NCBI RefSeq assembly: GCF_025380365.1
Contig: NZ_JAOCQF010000001.1
Location: 1,848,245-1,912,244, forward strand
Source of the DNA: Albidovulum sediminis
GTDB lineage: Bacteria; Pseudomonadota; Alphaproteobacteria; Rhodobacterales; Rhodobacteraceae
Reading direction: 5' to 3'
Length of the DNA stretch: 64,000 nt
The position numbers were made by a program, and so were the translations under genes. The notes beneath the pieces are model-generated. The model saw only the letters and a program-made list of their open reading frames with translations, was not told where the DNA came from and made no database searches. Shown here one piece after another: positions 19,933 to 28,242 of the stretch (position 1 is its first letter; each line of letters opens with the position of its first letter).

Positions 19933-20679
19933 ATGACCGACACGATCGAATTCCTGCATCACCCGACCTCGCAGCCCTGCCGGGCGGTGCATCAGCTCAT
20001 GCTGGAAAACGACATTCCGTTCGAGGAGCGGATCATCAACCTGATGGACGGCGAGAACGAGACGGCGGAGTTCAAGGCGCGCTACAACCCGACCGGGCAG
20101 GTACCGATCATCGTGGATGGCGACTTCACGCTCTGGGAAAGCTCGGCGATCGGCTTCTACCTTTCCGAACGCTTCGCGATCCCCGGCAACTGGCTGGGCC
20201 GGACCATGCAGGAACGGGCGCTGATCCAGCAATACACGCATTTCCATTCGACCATGCTCCGGCGCGGCGCGGGCGCCTTCTTCTACACCCGCTTTGCCGA
20301 ATGCATCTGGGGCCCGCGCGACTATTCCGCCGAGATCGCCATGGGCCGCTACATGCTGGCGCAGTCGATGCCGATCCTCGAGACGTGGCTGGGCCGGCAC
20401 GATCACCTCTGCGGTGACGCGATCAGCTTCGCCGACCTCCTCGCATTCCACGAATTCGTCTCGCACGAGGCGGGCGCGATCATCCCGGCCTCGGAATGGG
20501 CGAAGTTCCCCCGCATCCGGGCCTGGTTCGACCGGCTGGCGGAGCGGCCCCACGCCAAGGCGGTCTCGGGCATGATCATGATGGTCGGCGCGATGCGGCA
20601 GGCGGGCGAGGCGATCCCGATGACGCGCAAATCCTCGCTGGCCAAGGGCACGCAGATCCGGCCGGACGAGGGGCACTGA
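19933..20679 (+). CDS. Glutathione S-transferase family protein
   Basis: A 248-residue protein with a thioredoxin-like N-terminal domain (FLHHPTSQPCRAVHQLMLEN; Ser/Cys in the active-site position, then NPTGQVPIIVDGDFTLWESSAIGFYL) and a long helical C-terminal domain. The pattern is like theta-class GSTs and dichloromethane-dehalogenase-type enzymes. The C-terminus (SSLAKGTQIRPDEGH) extends a little past the usual domain. The ATG at 19933 follows GGAGCG. No partner gene is adjacent, so the substrate is open. Confidence 0.88.
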   Translation: MTDTIEFLHHPTSQPCRAVHQLMLENDIPFEERIINLMDGENETAEFKARYNPTGQVPIIVDGDFTLWESSAIGFYLSERFAIPGNWLGRTMQERALIQQYTHFHSTMLRRGAGAFFYTRFAECIWGPRDYSAEIAMGRYMLAQSMPILETWLGRHDHLCGDAISFADLLAFHEFVSHEAGAIIPASEWAKFPRIRAWFDRLAERPHAKAVSGMIMMVGAMRQAGEAIPMTRKSSLAKGTQIRPDEGH

Positions 20680-20745
20680 CCCGGCGGGGCCGCGGGACCG
20701 CGCCTGACAACCCCGCCATGCGCGCATCCGCCGAGGGGGGGCGCC

Positions 20746-20954
20746 ATGAAAGCCCGCTGGCGTCTTCCTGCCGCCTTCCCGGTTGCCCCGACCGCGGCCG
20801 GGAATGGATGCACGCCCCCCCGGCGACCGTGAACCTTTCGCCCGAAACATACGTGAACCCGCCTGGCGGCACGGCAGTCGTCGACATCCGCGCGGCGCCC
20901 CCGCTGGCCCTTGGATGTGCCGTCGTCGGGGGGCGTGGCATCCGCTGCAAGTAA
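20746..20954 (+). pseudogene. Possible small lipoprotein gene interrupted at a C7 run
   Basis: An ATG at 20746 after a strong G-rich ribosome-binding stretch opens a frame with a lipoprotein-like signal peptide (MKARWRLPAAF..., ending NGC) and stops after 28 codons. The -1 frame, entered at the run of seven C (20815-20821), continues with the protein-like PATVNLSPETYVNPPGG and ends at 20954. One extra C would join them into a lipoprotein of about 70 residues. This may be a real frameshift mutation, a sequencing error or, less likely, programmed slippage. The rest of the 428-base gap from 20680 shows no gene. Confidence 0.35.
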
Positions 20955-21107
20955 CAAGCGCTTGCTTGCGGCCCCCGAAAGCGGATTTTCGGCCGCATTT
21001 CGCCTATGAGCAACCGTATCGAGCGCGCTTTTCCGCGCGCCAACAAAATTTTGCCCTAATTCCAAAACAAGCTGCTCTAGGATCACGAACTGACGCGGGG
21101 GCGCAGG

Positions 21108-21314
21108 ATGTATCTTGGAATGCTGATTATCGGATGGACGATCGGGCTGGCCGCGGGGCTTGTCCTCACGATCGTTTACGGGGCTCCCCTGTGGATGGGC
21201 TTTCTCGTCTGGTCGCTGGGCGGCGCGGCGCTGACGCTGGCCGGGTTCGTCGGCCTGCATCTTCTGGCCGGAACGCCCGCCAAGGAAAGCCGGCAGGCCG
21301 CGCGCGTCGGCTGA
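21108..21314 (+). CDS. Small membrane protein, two helices
   Basis: A 68-residue protein with two hydrophobic helices (about 2-24 and 28-54) and a short basic tail. No family is recognised with confidence. It lies 40 bases before a TerB-like gene on the same strand and could share its message. Reality is supported by the membrane pattern, a sound start with GGGGGCGCAGG upstream, and same-strand context. No function is proposed. Confidence 0.6.
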   Translation: MYLGMLIIGWTIGLAAGLVLTIVYGAPLWMGFLVWSLGGAALTLAGFVGLHLLAGTPAKESRQAARVG

Positions 21315-21354
21315 ACCGCTTTCCCTTGGCCTTCGGGGCCGCTATATCCAAGGC

Positions 21355-21792
21355 ATGTTTGCGAAACTCCTGTCGGCGCTGATGGCGCCGTCCCCTTCCC
21401 TGCCCCGCCCCGATGCCCGGCTTGCGCTGGCCGCCCTTCTCGTGCGGATCGCGCGGGCCGATGGCCGCTATTCGGCCGAGGAGGCGGCGCGCATCGATCG
21501 CGCCCTGGCCGGCCGATACGGCCTGTCCCCGTTCGAGGCCGCCGACCTGCGCCAACAGGCCGAATTGCTTGAGGCCGAAGCGCCCGACACGGTCCGCTTC
21601 ACCCGCGCCCTGAAGGATGCCGTCCCGCATGAGGATCGCATCACGCTGATCGAGGCGCTTTGGGCGGTGGCCCTGGCCGACGGCCGGCGCGACACCCACG
21701 AGGACGCGGTCATCCGGCTGGCCGCCGGTCTTCTGGGCGTGACGGATGCCGAAAGCGGCATGGCCCGGCAAAGGATGGAGCGGAAGGCATGA
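21355..21792 (+). CDS. TerB-like (tellurite-resistance family) protein
   Basis: A 145-residue all-helical cytosolic protein. The repeat of acidic motifs ARADGRYSAEEAARID and ALADGRRDTHEDAVIRL is the metal-coordinating signature of the TerB/COG4103 family. TerB domains are used in stress and membrane-linked complexes; tellurite itself need not be the substrate. The stop overlaps the start of the PhnD-like gene (ATGA), so the two are translationally coupled, an arrangement that may help find their common job. Confidence 0.85.
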   Translation: MFAKLLSALMAPSPSLPRPDARLALAALLVRIARADGRYSAEEAARIDRALAGRYGLSPFEAADLRQQAELLEAEAPDTVRFTRALKDAVPHEDRITLIEALWAVALADGRRDTHEDAVIRLAAGLLGVTDAESGMARQRMERKA

Positions 21793-22538
21793 TCGCCCTA
21801 TTGCCGATGTACGACTGGGACGAGGTCCGCGATGCGACGGACCGCCTTTGGGGAGCGATCCGCGACGCGCTCGATGCCCGGGGGATCGCCGCGCCAGGGA
21901 CGCTGACGCGCGGGGTGGACCTGTGGCAGGCCTGGCAAAGCCCCGACCTCGTCCTGGGCCAGACCTGCGGCTTTCCCTTCCGCACGCGGCTGCACGGCCA
22001 TGTCGCACTGGTCGGCACGCCCGACTTCGCCCTGCCCGACGCGGCGCCGGGTTACTACTATTCCCAGCTTGTCGTCCGGGCGGATGAGACCCACACACTC
22101 GCCGAGGTCTTCGCCCAGCGCCTTGCGGCGAACGGCCGGGACAGCCAGTCGGGCTGGGCCGCGCCGCTGAACCACGCGGCGGCGCAGGGATGGATGGTGG
22201 GAGAGACGGTGCTGACCGGCGCGCATGTCGAAAGCGCGCGGGCAGTGGCCGAGGGCCGGGCCGATGTCGCCGCCATCGACGCGGTCACCTGGCGGCTGGT
22301 CGAGACGTATCGGCCCGCGCTGGCCGGGCAGCTGCGCGTGATCGCCCGAACGGCGCCCGCGACGCCCGGCTTGCCCTACATCACCGCGAAAGGCCGCGAC
22401 CCCGCCGCCATCGCCGCCGCAGTGGACGACGCGGTTCGGGCACTTTCGGCCGCGGATCGGGCGTCGCTGGGGCTTGCTGGCCATGTGCGCATCCCCGAGG
22501 CGGATTATCTGGCCGTCCCGGTGCCGCAAGTGCACTGA
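21789..22538 (+). CDS. PhnD-like periplasmic-binding-fold protein without signal peptide
   Basis: A 249-residue protein of the phosphate/phosphonate/ectoine binding (PhnD, COG3221) type. The segment QTCGFPFRTRLHG followed by a VGTPDF start of the second lobe, and EGRADVAAIDAVTWRL, are typical. The protein begins MIALLPMYDWDEVRDATD with no export signal, so either it stays in the cytosol or the true ligand-binding role has changed. No permease or ATPase for it lies nearby; the ABC genes downstream have their own binding protein. It overlaps the TerB gene by four bases. Confidence 0.82.
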   Translation: MIALLPMYDWDEVRDATDRLWGAIRDALDARGIAAPGTLTRGVDLWQAWQSPDLVLGQTCGFPFRTRLHGHVALVGTPDFALPDAAPGYYYSQLVVRADETHTLAEVFAQRLAANGRDSQSGWAAPLNHAAAQGWMVGETVLTGAHVESARAVAEGRADVAAIDAVTWRLVETYRPALAGQLRVIARTAPATPGLPYITAKGRDPAAIAAAVDDAVRALSAADRASLGLAGHVRIPEADYLAVPVPQVH

Positions 22539-22596
22539 CGTTTTGCACAGCTTTCCTGGCCGAATTGCGCAAGATTGTCCAAAACGCTCCACATCG

Positions 22597-22620
22597 GGCG
22601 TTGCATGACGCCGTTTTTTT
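22597..22620 (+). terminator. Intrinsic terminator after the TerB/PhnD-like pair
   Basis: A short stem ggcgt/acgcc (22597-22601 with 22608-22612), loop TGCATG, is followed by G and seven Ts (22614-22620). It lies 58 bases past the PhnD-like stop and 36 bases before the ABC operon. The stem is short but the U-tract is strong. If the ABC promoter lies upstream of it, it would act as an attenuator instead. Confidence 0.5.
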
Positions 22621-22656
22621 CGCACACTTGGTCGCTACACGGGGGGATAGGCGACA

Positions 22657-23436
22657 GTGACAGCGAACGAAGCACCGGTCATCGAGATCAGGGACCTGCA
22701 CAAATCCTATGGCCAGCTCGAGGTGCTGAAGGGTGTCTCGCTTTCGGCACATCGGGGCGAGGTGATATCGCTCATCGGGTCGTCGGGGTCGGGCAAGTCC
22801 ACGCTGCTGCGGTGCTGCAACCTGCTGGAAGACAGCCAGCAGGGCGAGGTCCTGTTCAAGGGCGAGGCGGTGCGCTGGCGCGGCCACGGGCTTGGCCGCC
22901 ATCCCGCCGACCGGGCGCAGGTGATCCGCATCCGCACGAACCTGTCGATGGTGTTCCAGCAGTTCAACCTCTGGGCCCACATGACGATCCTGCAAAACGT
23001 GATGGAGGCGCCGGTGACCGTCCTGCGCCGCGACCGGCACGAGGTGGAGGAGGCGGCGCGCGGCTATCTCGCGAAGGTGGGGATCGGCGACAAGTGCGAT
23101 GCCTATCCGGCGCAACTTTCGGGGGGCCAGCAGCAGCGCGCGGCGATCGCGCGGGCGCTCTGCATGGAGCCGACGGCGCTTCTGTTCGACGAGCCGACCT
23201 CGGCGCTCGACCCGGAGCTGGAGCAGGAAGTGGTCAAGGTGATCAAGGCGCTGGCCGAAGAGGGGCGCACGATGCTGATCGTCACCCACGACATGCGCCT
23301 GGCGGCGGACGTGTCCGATCACGTCGTCTTCCTGCACCGCGGCCTGATCGAGGAGGAAGGCGCCCCCGACACGCTGTTCGGCAATCCGCGGACGGAACGG
23401 CTGCGCCAGTTCCTGAGCGCGACCGCCCCGGCGTGA
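22657..23436 (+). CDS. Polar amino-acid type ABC transporter, ATP-binding subunit
   Basis: ATPase of a HisP/GlnQ/OccP-type importer, 259 residues from a GTG start. Walker A is GSSGSGKSTLL, the Q-loop region is VFQQFNLW, the signature is [15 protein letters not shown], Walker B is ALLFDEPTSALD and the switch histidine is in IVTHDM. It opens a four-gene transporter operon (ATPase, binding protein, two permeases). The HisP subfamily energises uptake of basic or polar amino acids, opines and related amines. The enzymes further downstream suggest an amine or amino compound as cargo. Confidence 0.94.
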   Translation: MTANEAPVIEIRDLHKSYGQLEVLKGVSLSAHRGEVISLIGSSGSGKSTLLRCCNLLEDSQQGEVLFKGEAVRWRGHGLGRHPADRAQVIRIRTNLSMVFQQFNLWAHMTILQNVMEAPVTVLRRDRHEVEEAARGYLAKVGIGDKCDAYPAQLSGGQQQRAAIARALCMEPTALLFDEPTSALDPELEQEVVKVIKALAEEGRTMLIVTHDMRLAADVSDHVVFLHRGLIEEEGAPDTLFGNPRTERLRQFLSATAPA

Positions 23437-23516
23437 AGGCCTTGCAATCCCAAAGACCGTGGGCAAGTCAGGCCCCGGACAACCAGAAAAAACTCAAAAC
23501 CACCAAGGAGAAACCG

Positions 23517-24233
23517 ATGAAACATCTTCTGATCGCAACGGCGCTGGCGGCGCTGGCGGCCGGTGCGGCCCAAGCCCAGACGGTCCGCATGGGCACCGAG
23601 GGCGCCTACCCTCCGTACAACTACATCGACGATGCGGGCCAGGTTGCGGGCTTCGAGCGCGAGCTGGGCGATGAGCTTTGCAAGCGCGCCGGGCTGACCT
23701 GCGAATGGGTGACCAACGACTGGGATTCGATCATCCCGAACCTCGTGTCGGGCAACTACGACACCATCATGGCCGGCATGTCGATCACCGACGAGCGGGA
23801 TGAGGTCATCGACTTCACCCAGAACTACACCCAGCCCGATCCGTCCGCCTACCTCGCCAAGGCCGGAGCCGAGGTCGATTTCGCCGGTGGCGTGATCGCC
23901 GCGCAGACGGGCACCATCCAGGCCTCTCATGTCGCCTCGTCGGGCGCGACGCTGCTGGAATTCGCTACGCCCGAGGAAACCATCGGTGCAGTGCGCAACG
24001 GAGAGGCGGACGCGGTTCTGGCCGACCGCGCCTATCTGGAACCGATCGCGGCCGAGGATGCGGAGCTCGACTTCGTGGGCGAAGACGTCCTGATCGGCGG
24101 CGGCGTGGGCATGGGCCTGCGCGAATCCGATGCCGAGCTGAAGGAGAAGTTCAACGCCGCCATCCAGTCGATGAAGGATGACGGGTCGCTGAACGCGCTC
24201 ATCACCAAGTGGGAAATCGGCGCAACCTTCTGA
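23517..24233 (+). CDS. ABC transporter substrate-binding protein (amino acid/opine type)
   Basis: Periplasmic binding protein of family 3 (SBP_bac_3), 238 residues, with a signal peptide of about 20 residues ending AQAQ. The mature N-terminus VRMGTEGAYPPYNYIDDAGQ and the GMSITDERDEVIDFTQNY segment are diagnostic. Two cysteines (in DELCKRAGLTCEW) form the small loop disulfide usual in lysine/arginine/histidine and octopine-binding proteins. The ATG follows AAGGAG. The binding pocket has acidic residues suited to a cationic substrate, but that is inference. Confidence 0.93.
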   Translation: MKHLLIATALAALAAGAAQAQTVRMGTEGAYPPYNYIDDAGQVAGFERELGDELCKRAGLTCEWVTNDWDSIIPNLVSGNYDTIMAGMSITDERDEVIDFTQNYTQPDPSAYLAKAGAEVDFAGGVIAAQTGTIQASHVASSGATLLEFATPEETIGAVRNGEADAVLADRAYLEPIAAEDAELDFVGEDVLIGGGVGMGLRESDAELKEKFNAAIQSMKDDGSLNALITKWEIGATF

Positions 24234-24275
24234 CCGGAAAGGGGGCGGGGCCGTGAGGCCCCGCTTCGGACCCTC

Positions 24276-25160
24276 ATGTTCCCATATTGCTCGGACCCCA
24301 ACGCCATATCGGGCCTGACGTGGCTGTCGTGCTACCTGACCACGGGCAAGCACACGTCGCTCTACCTGTCGTTCCTGACGGTGCTCGTCCTGCTGGCGAT
24401 CACGGCGCCGGTGGCGCTTGTCTTCGGCTTCGGCGGCGCCACCGCGGCGCGGTCGCGCTTCGCGCCGCTGTCCTGGCTCGGCAAGGGCTACATCGGCATC
24501 GTCCGCGGGGTTCCGGACATCGCCTTCTTCCTCTTCTTCGTCATCGCGCTGGATCAGGCGTTCGAATATCTTCGCCACAAGATCAAGTGCCCCGACTGGG
24601 ATCAGCCGATCCGGCAGGGCAACGATTTCGTCGTCTGCGCCGCGGCCAAGCTGCCCCTGGGTGACGCGCCGCAGTGGGTGCATGAAACCTACGGCTTCTT
24701 CCTGGCCGTCCTGACATTTTCCATCATCTTCGGCGCCTTCGCTGCAAACGTCCTTTACGGCGCGATGCAGGCGGTGCCGCGCGCGCAGATCGAGACGGCC
24801 GAAGCCTACGGGATGAGCCACGGCCAGAGCTTCCGGCGCATCCTTGTCCCGCAGATGTGGGTCTATGCGCTGCCGGGGCTGTCGAACCTGTGGATGGTGC
24901 TGATCAAGGCGACGCCGCTTCTGTTCCTGCTGGGGGTCGAGGACATCGTCTACTGGGCGCGCGAACTGGGCGGCACGAAGACGCCGAAGTTCACCGACTA
25001 CCCGCACGAGGACTGGCGGATGTGGTACTTCGGCGCGCTTCTCGTCTTCTACCTTGTCTTCACCAGGGTCTCCGAAGTCGTGCTTGCGCGGGTCATGCGC
25101 CGCCTCACGCACGGGCAGGCCACCATGGGGGGCGAAGCCCAGAGAAAGGCCGCGGCATGA
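24276..25160 (+). CDS. ABC transporter permease (HisM/QuuQ type), with large periplasmic insert
   Basis: Inner-membrane subunit of 294 residues, longer than the usual 220-240 for this family. The extra part is a segment (about residues 100-135, with KCPDWDQPIRQGNDFVVC) between two helices and carries two cysteines that might form a periplasmic disulfide. The coupling EAA loop is visible as ETAEAYGMSHGQSFRRILVPQMW. Its stop overlaps the next permease start (ATGA). The two permeases form the heterodimeric channel. Confidence 0.92.
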   Translation: MFPYCSDPNAISGLTWLSCYLTTGKHTSLYLSFLTVLVLLAITAPVALVFGFGGATAARSRFAPLSWLGKGYIGIVRGVPDIAFFLFFVIALDQAFEYLRHKIKCPDWDQPIRQGNDFVVCAAAKLPLGDAPQWVHETYGFFLAVLTFSIIFGAFAANVLYGAMQAVPRAQIETAEAYGMSHGQSFRRILVPQMWVYALPGLSNLWMVLIKATPLLFLLGVEDIVYWARELGGTKTPKFTDYPHEDWRMWYFGALLVFYLVFTRVSEVVLARVMRRLTHGQATMGGEAQRKAAA

Positions 25161-25963
25161 GTTGCTGGGACACCATCGCCGACTATGCGCTGCGCAGCGT
25201 GGGCGTGGGCGAGCGGCTTTTGCCGCGATCGGATTTCACGCTCTGCCAGCAGGTCACGCTGATCGGCTCGGGCATGATCTGGAACATCTATTTCGGCTTG
25301 CTCGCGCTCCTGTCGGGGTTCTTCCTGGCCACCGCGCTTGCGATGGCGAAGGCGGCGCATTCGCCCCTTCTGCGCAAACCCGCGGAATGGTTCATTTTCG
25401 TCTTCCGCGGCTCGCCCCTCTTCATCCAGTTCTTCTTTGCCTACTTCCTGTTCCTGAGCCTGAAGAACGTCTACCCAGTCTTCTCGCCGCTGACCTCGGC
25501 ATGGCTCGGGGCGCTGGTCGTGCTGTTCCTCAACACCTCGGCCTACTCGGCCGAAATCTTCCATGGCGCGATGCTGTCGATCCCCAAGGGCGATGTGGAG
25601 GCGGCGGACGCCTATGGCATGTCGGGCTGGCCGCGGTTCCGCCGGATCATCTGGCCGACCATGCTGCGGCTGGCCTGGCCCGCCTACACGAACGAGGCGA
25701 TCTTTCTGTTCCACGCCACCGCGCTCGTGTTCTTCTCCGGCTTTCCGGCGACGCAGCAGATGGGCGATGCGCTCTATTACGCGAACTACTTCGCGGACAA
25801 GACCTTCAACCCCTTCGTCCCCTACCCGATCCTTGCCGTCTACTTCATCCTGCTGACGCTTTCGGTGATCGGGATCTTCGGCATCGTGAACCGACGCCTG
25901 AACCGTCACCTTCCGCAAGCGGCCCGCGCGAGAATTCGCTTGCGTCCGATGCTGGTCCGGTAG
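25157..25963 (+). CDS. ABC transporter permease (polar amino-acid type)
   Basis: Second membrane subunit, 268 residues, starting at an ATG that overlaps the previous stop. The EAA loop is visible as EAADAYGMSGWPRFRRIIWPTM, with the usual Gly at its centre. About five to six hydrophobic helices are present. After this gene comes a 179-base gap with TTGATCAA palindromes, so the transporter operon and the catabolic genes that follow may be separate transcripts under a common regulator. Confidence 0.93.
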   Translation: MSCWDTIADYALRSVGVGERLLPRSDFTLCQQVTLIGSGMIWNIYFGLLALLSGFFLATALAMAKAAHSPLLRKPAEWFIFVFRGSPLFIQFFFAYFLFLSLKNVYPVFSPLTSAWLGALVVLFLNTSAYSAEIFHGAMLSIPKGDVEAADAYGMSGWPRFRRIIWPTMLRLAWPAYTNEAIFLFHATALVFFSGFPATQQMGDALYYANYFADKTFNPFVPYPILAVYFILLTLSVIGIFGIVNRRLNRHLPQAARARIRLRPMLVR

Positions 25964-25971
25964 TATCAATT

Positions 25972-25983
25972 ATTTGATCAAAT
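25972..25983. promoter_or_regulatory. Perfect 12-bp palindrome ATTTGATCAAAT, operator candidate
   Basis: A perfect inverted repeat just after the last permease gene and about 160 bases before the first glutamine-synthetase-like gene. A near copy follows at 26048 and another perfect TTGATCAA palindrome lies at 27519. The spacing and repetition fit sites for a dimeric repressor of the amine cluster. No regulator gene is in the window, so the binder is unknown. Confidence 0.5.
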
Positions 25984-26047
25984 TCTTCGGGCGCGGAATT
26001 GCCGGCTCTGCCAGCTTCCGGGACGCCATGTCGGCCGCCGGATCGCG

Positions 26048-26059
26048 ATTTGATCAGAT
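26048..26059. promoter_or_regulatory. Imperfect palindrome ATTTGATCAGAT, second operator candidate
   Basis: Differs from the perfect site at 25972 by one base in the right arm. It lies about 85 bases before the start of the first ligase gene and 65 bases from the perfect site, a spacing that would allow looping or tandem binding. Confidence 0.4.
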
Positions 26060-26142
26060 GAACGGATGGAGAGTCGCCGGATCATTCCGCCCCCTGCCAA
26101 CGGCGGCGCGTGGCGTGACGGAGGATCCGGCTTCCGGGTGAG

Positions 26143-27480
26143 ATGATGAAGGACTGGCTTAGAAAGCACCCCCAGGTGCGCACGATCCGTGTGGCCGCCG
26201 CGGACCTGAACGGGCAGCCCCGCGGCAAGCGCATCCCCACGCGCTTTGCCGACAAGATTACCAATGACGGGACTCGGTTTCCCGTCTCAGTCCTCAACCT
26301 CGACATTTGGGGCGAGGACATCGAGGACAGCCCGCTGGTCTTCGACAGCGGCGATGCGGATGGTGTGCTGAAGCCCACCGAACGCGGCTTCATGCCGATG
26401 CCCTGGCTCGAGGCGCCGACAGCACTTCTGCCGATCTGGATGTTCCGTGAGAACGGCAAGCCCTATGAGGGCGACCCCCGCCATGCGCTGGCGCGCGTCG
26501 TCGAGCGCTACAAGGAACACGGGCTGACGCCCGTTGCGGCGATGGAGCTGGAATTCTTCCTGATCGACGACAGCGGCAAGACGCTGCAGGTTCCGCCCAG
26601 CCCGCGGTCGGGCAAGCGCCGCAAGGCGGCCGAGATCATGTCGATCCGCGCGCTCGACGCCTTCGACACCTTCTTCACCGACCTTTACGACGCCTGCGAG
26701 GAAATGGACATTCCCGCCGACACAGCGATCTCGGAATCGGGGCTCGGGCAGTTCGAAATCAACCTGATGCACCAGGAAGACGCGCTGCGCGCGGCCGACG
26801 ACGCCTGGCTTTTCAAGATGCTGGTGAAGGGGCTTGCCCGCCGCCACGGCTTCGCCGCGAGCTTCATGGCCAAGCCCTACCCGGAATATTCCGGCAACGG
26901 CCTGCACACGCATTTCTCGGTCATCGACCGGGACGGGCGCAACATCTTCTCGAACGGCGGGCCGGAAGGGTCGCTGAAGCTGCGGCAGGCAATCGCGGGC
27001 TGCCTGGCCGCGATGCCGGATTCGACGCTGATCTTCGCCCCCCACGCCAACAGCTATGACCGGCTGGTGCCCGAGGCGCATGCGCCGAACGCTGTCTGCT
27101 GGGCCTATGAGAACCGCACCGCCGCGATCCGCGTGCCTTCGGGCAGTCCGGCGGCGCGGCGGATCGAACACCGCGTGGCGGGTGGCGACGTGAACCCCTA
27201 TCTGATGCTGGCCGCGATCCTCGGTGCGGGACTGCTCGGCATGGAAAAGGAGCTGACGCCCCCGCCCCCGATCACGGGTAACGCCTATGCGATGGATCTG
27301 CCGCTGATCCATGACACCTGGGCCGACGCGATCGATGCCTTCGAGAAAAGCACGATCATGCCCGAGATCTTCCCGAGCGAGCTGATCCGCAACCTGGTCA
27401 TGACCAAGCGGCAGGAACTGCACTACATGGCGGAACTGTCGCCGACGGAGCAGACCGAGATCTACCTCGACACCGTCTGA
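26143..27480 (+). CDS. Glutamine-synthetase-family ligase (gamma-glutamyl amine synthetase type)
   Basis: A 445-residue GS-fold enzyme that ligates glutamate to an amine using ATP, as PuuA (gamma-glutamylputrescine) or GmaS (gamma-glutamylmethylamide) do. Seen: the AMELEFFLID and FEINLMHQEDAL metal-binding glutamates, the GNGLHTHFSVIDRDGRNIF active-site helix, FAPHANSYDRL, and the ATP-site ENRTAAIRVPSGSP. The residues near the ammonium site differ from true GlnA, and the adenylylation-loop tyrosine is not obvious. It is the first gene of a GS-amidotransferase-GS-oxidase set with an amine importer upstream. I infer an amine substrate; which one is not readable from sequence. Confidence 0.88.
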   Translation: MMKDWLRKHPQVRTIRVAAADLNGQPRGKRIPTRFADKITNDGTRFPVSVLNLDIWGEDIEDSPLVFDSGDADGVLKPTERGFMPMPWLEAPTALLPIWMFRENGKPYEGDPRHALARVVERYKEHGLTPVAAMELEFFLIDDSGKTLQVPPSPRSGKRRKAAEIMSIRALDAFDTFFTDLYDACEEMDIPADTAISESGLGQFEINLMHQEDALRAADDAWLFKMLVKGLARRHGFAASFMAKPYPEYSGNGLHTHFSVIDRDGRNIFSNGGPEGSLKLRQAIAGCLAAMPDSTLIFAPHANSYDRLVPEAHAPNAVCWAYENRTAAIRVPSGSPAARRIEHRVAGGDVNPYLMLAAILGAGLLGMEKELTPPPPITGNAYAMDLPLIHDTWADAIDAFEKSTIMPEIFPSELIRNLVMTKRQELHYMAELSPTEQTEIYLDTV

Positions 27481-27518
27481 CGCGATCCGCCCCTTGCCAG
27501 GCGGCGGGGGGCGGTCTA

Positions 27519-27530
27519 TTTTGATCAAAA
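27519..27530. promoter_or_regulatory. Perfect 12-bp palindrome TTTTGATCAAAA, third operator candidate
   Basis: Lies in the short gap between the first ligase and the amidotransferase, 18 bases before the amidotransferase ATG. It shares the TTGATCAA core with the sites at 25972 and 26048, so the downstream genes may have their own regulated start. Confidence 0.5.
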
Positions 27531-27547
27531 GCAGCCAAGAGACAGCC

Positions 27548-28228
27548 ATGCTGATCGGCATACTCCAGACCGGACAGGCGCCCGACGTCCTCAGGACCGA
27601 GATGGGCGACTATCCGGACATGTTCATCCGCCTGCTTGCGAACCGCGGCCTGACCTTCAGGAACTACCACGTCGAGGGTATGGACTTCCCGAAGGGCGTG
27701 CACGACTGCGACGGCTGGCTGATCACCGGGTCGCGCCACGGCGCCTACGAGGATCACCCCTTCATCAAGCCGCTCGAGGATTTCATCCGCAAGGCCTACG
27801 CCGAGCGGGTGCCCGTCGTCGGCATCTGCTTTGGCCATCAGATCATCGCGCAGGCGCTCGGCGGCAAGGTCGAGAAGTTCAAGGGCGGCTGGGCGGTGGG
27901 CCCGCAGGAATACGACTTCGCGGGCACGCCCGTGAACCTCAACGCCTGGCACCAGGACCAGGTGGTGGAGCGCCCCGCCATTGCCGAACTGGCCGGCACC
28001 AGCGCCTTTTGCGAGAATGCGGCCCTTCTTTATGGCGACCGCGCCTATACGATCCAGGCGCATCCCGAATACGGCAATGACTTCATCGACGGGCTGATGC
28101 GCACCCGCGGCAAGGGCGTCGTGCCCGCCGACCTCATGGAGGACGCTCGCGCGCGCTTCTCCGATCGGAATTCCTCTGCCGCGGTCGCTGACCGGATCGC
28201 GGATTTCTTCAAGCAAAACCGTAACTGA
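27548..28228 (+). CDS. Class I glutamine amidotransferase-like hydrolase
   Basis: A 226-residue protein with the full class I GATase triad: nucleophile C94 in GICFGHQIIAQALGG and the His-Glu pair in IQAHPEYG near the C-terminus. By position between two GS-like ligases and a PuuB-like oxidase it most likely hydrolyses a gamma-glutamyl product, the role PuuD plays in the E. coli putrescine pathway. PuuD belongs to another branch of the same fold, so the parallel is inference. An alternative is glutaminase supply of ammonia, which would be unusual beside these enzymes. Confidence 0.85.
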   Translation: MLIGILQTGQAPDVLRTEMGDYPDMFIRLLANRGLTFRNYHVEGMDFPKGVHDCDGWLITGSRHGAYEDHPFIKPLEDFIRKAYAERVPVVGICFGHQIIAQALGGKVEKFKGGWAVGPQEYDFAGTPVNLNAWHQDQVVERPAIAELAGTSAFCENAALLYGDRAYTIQAHPEYGNDFIDGLMRTRGKGVVPADLMEDARARFSDRNSSAAVADRIADFFKQNRN

Positions 28229-28242
28229 AAAAGCGTGATCCC

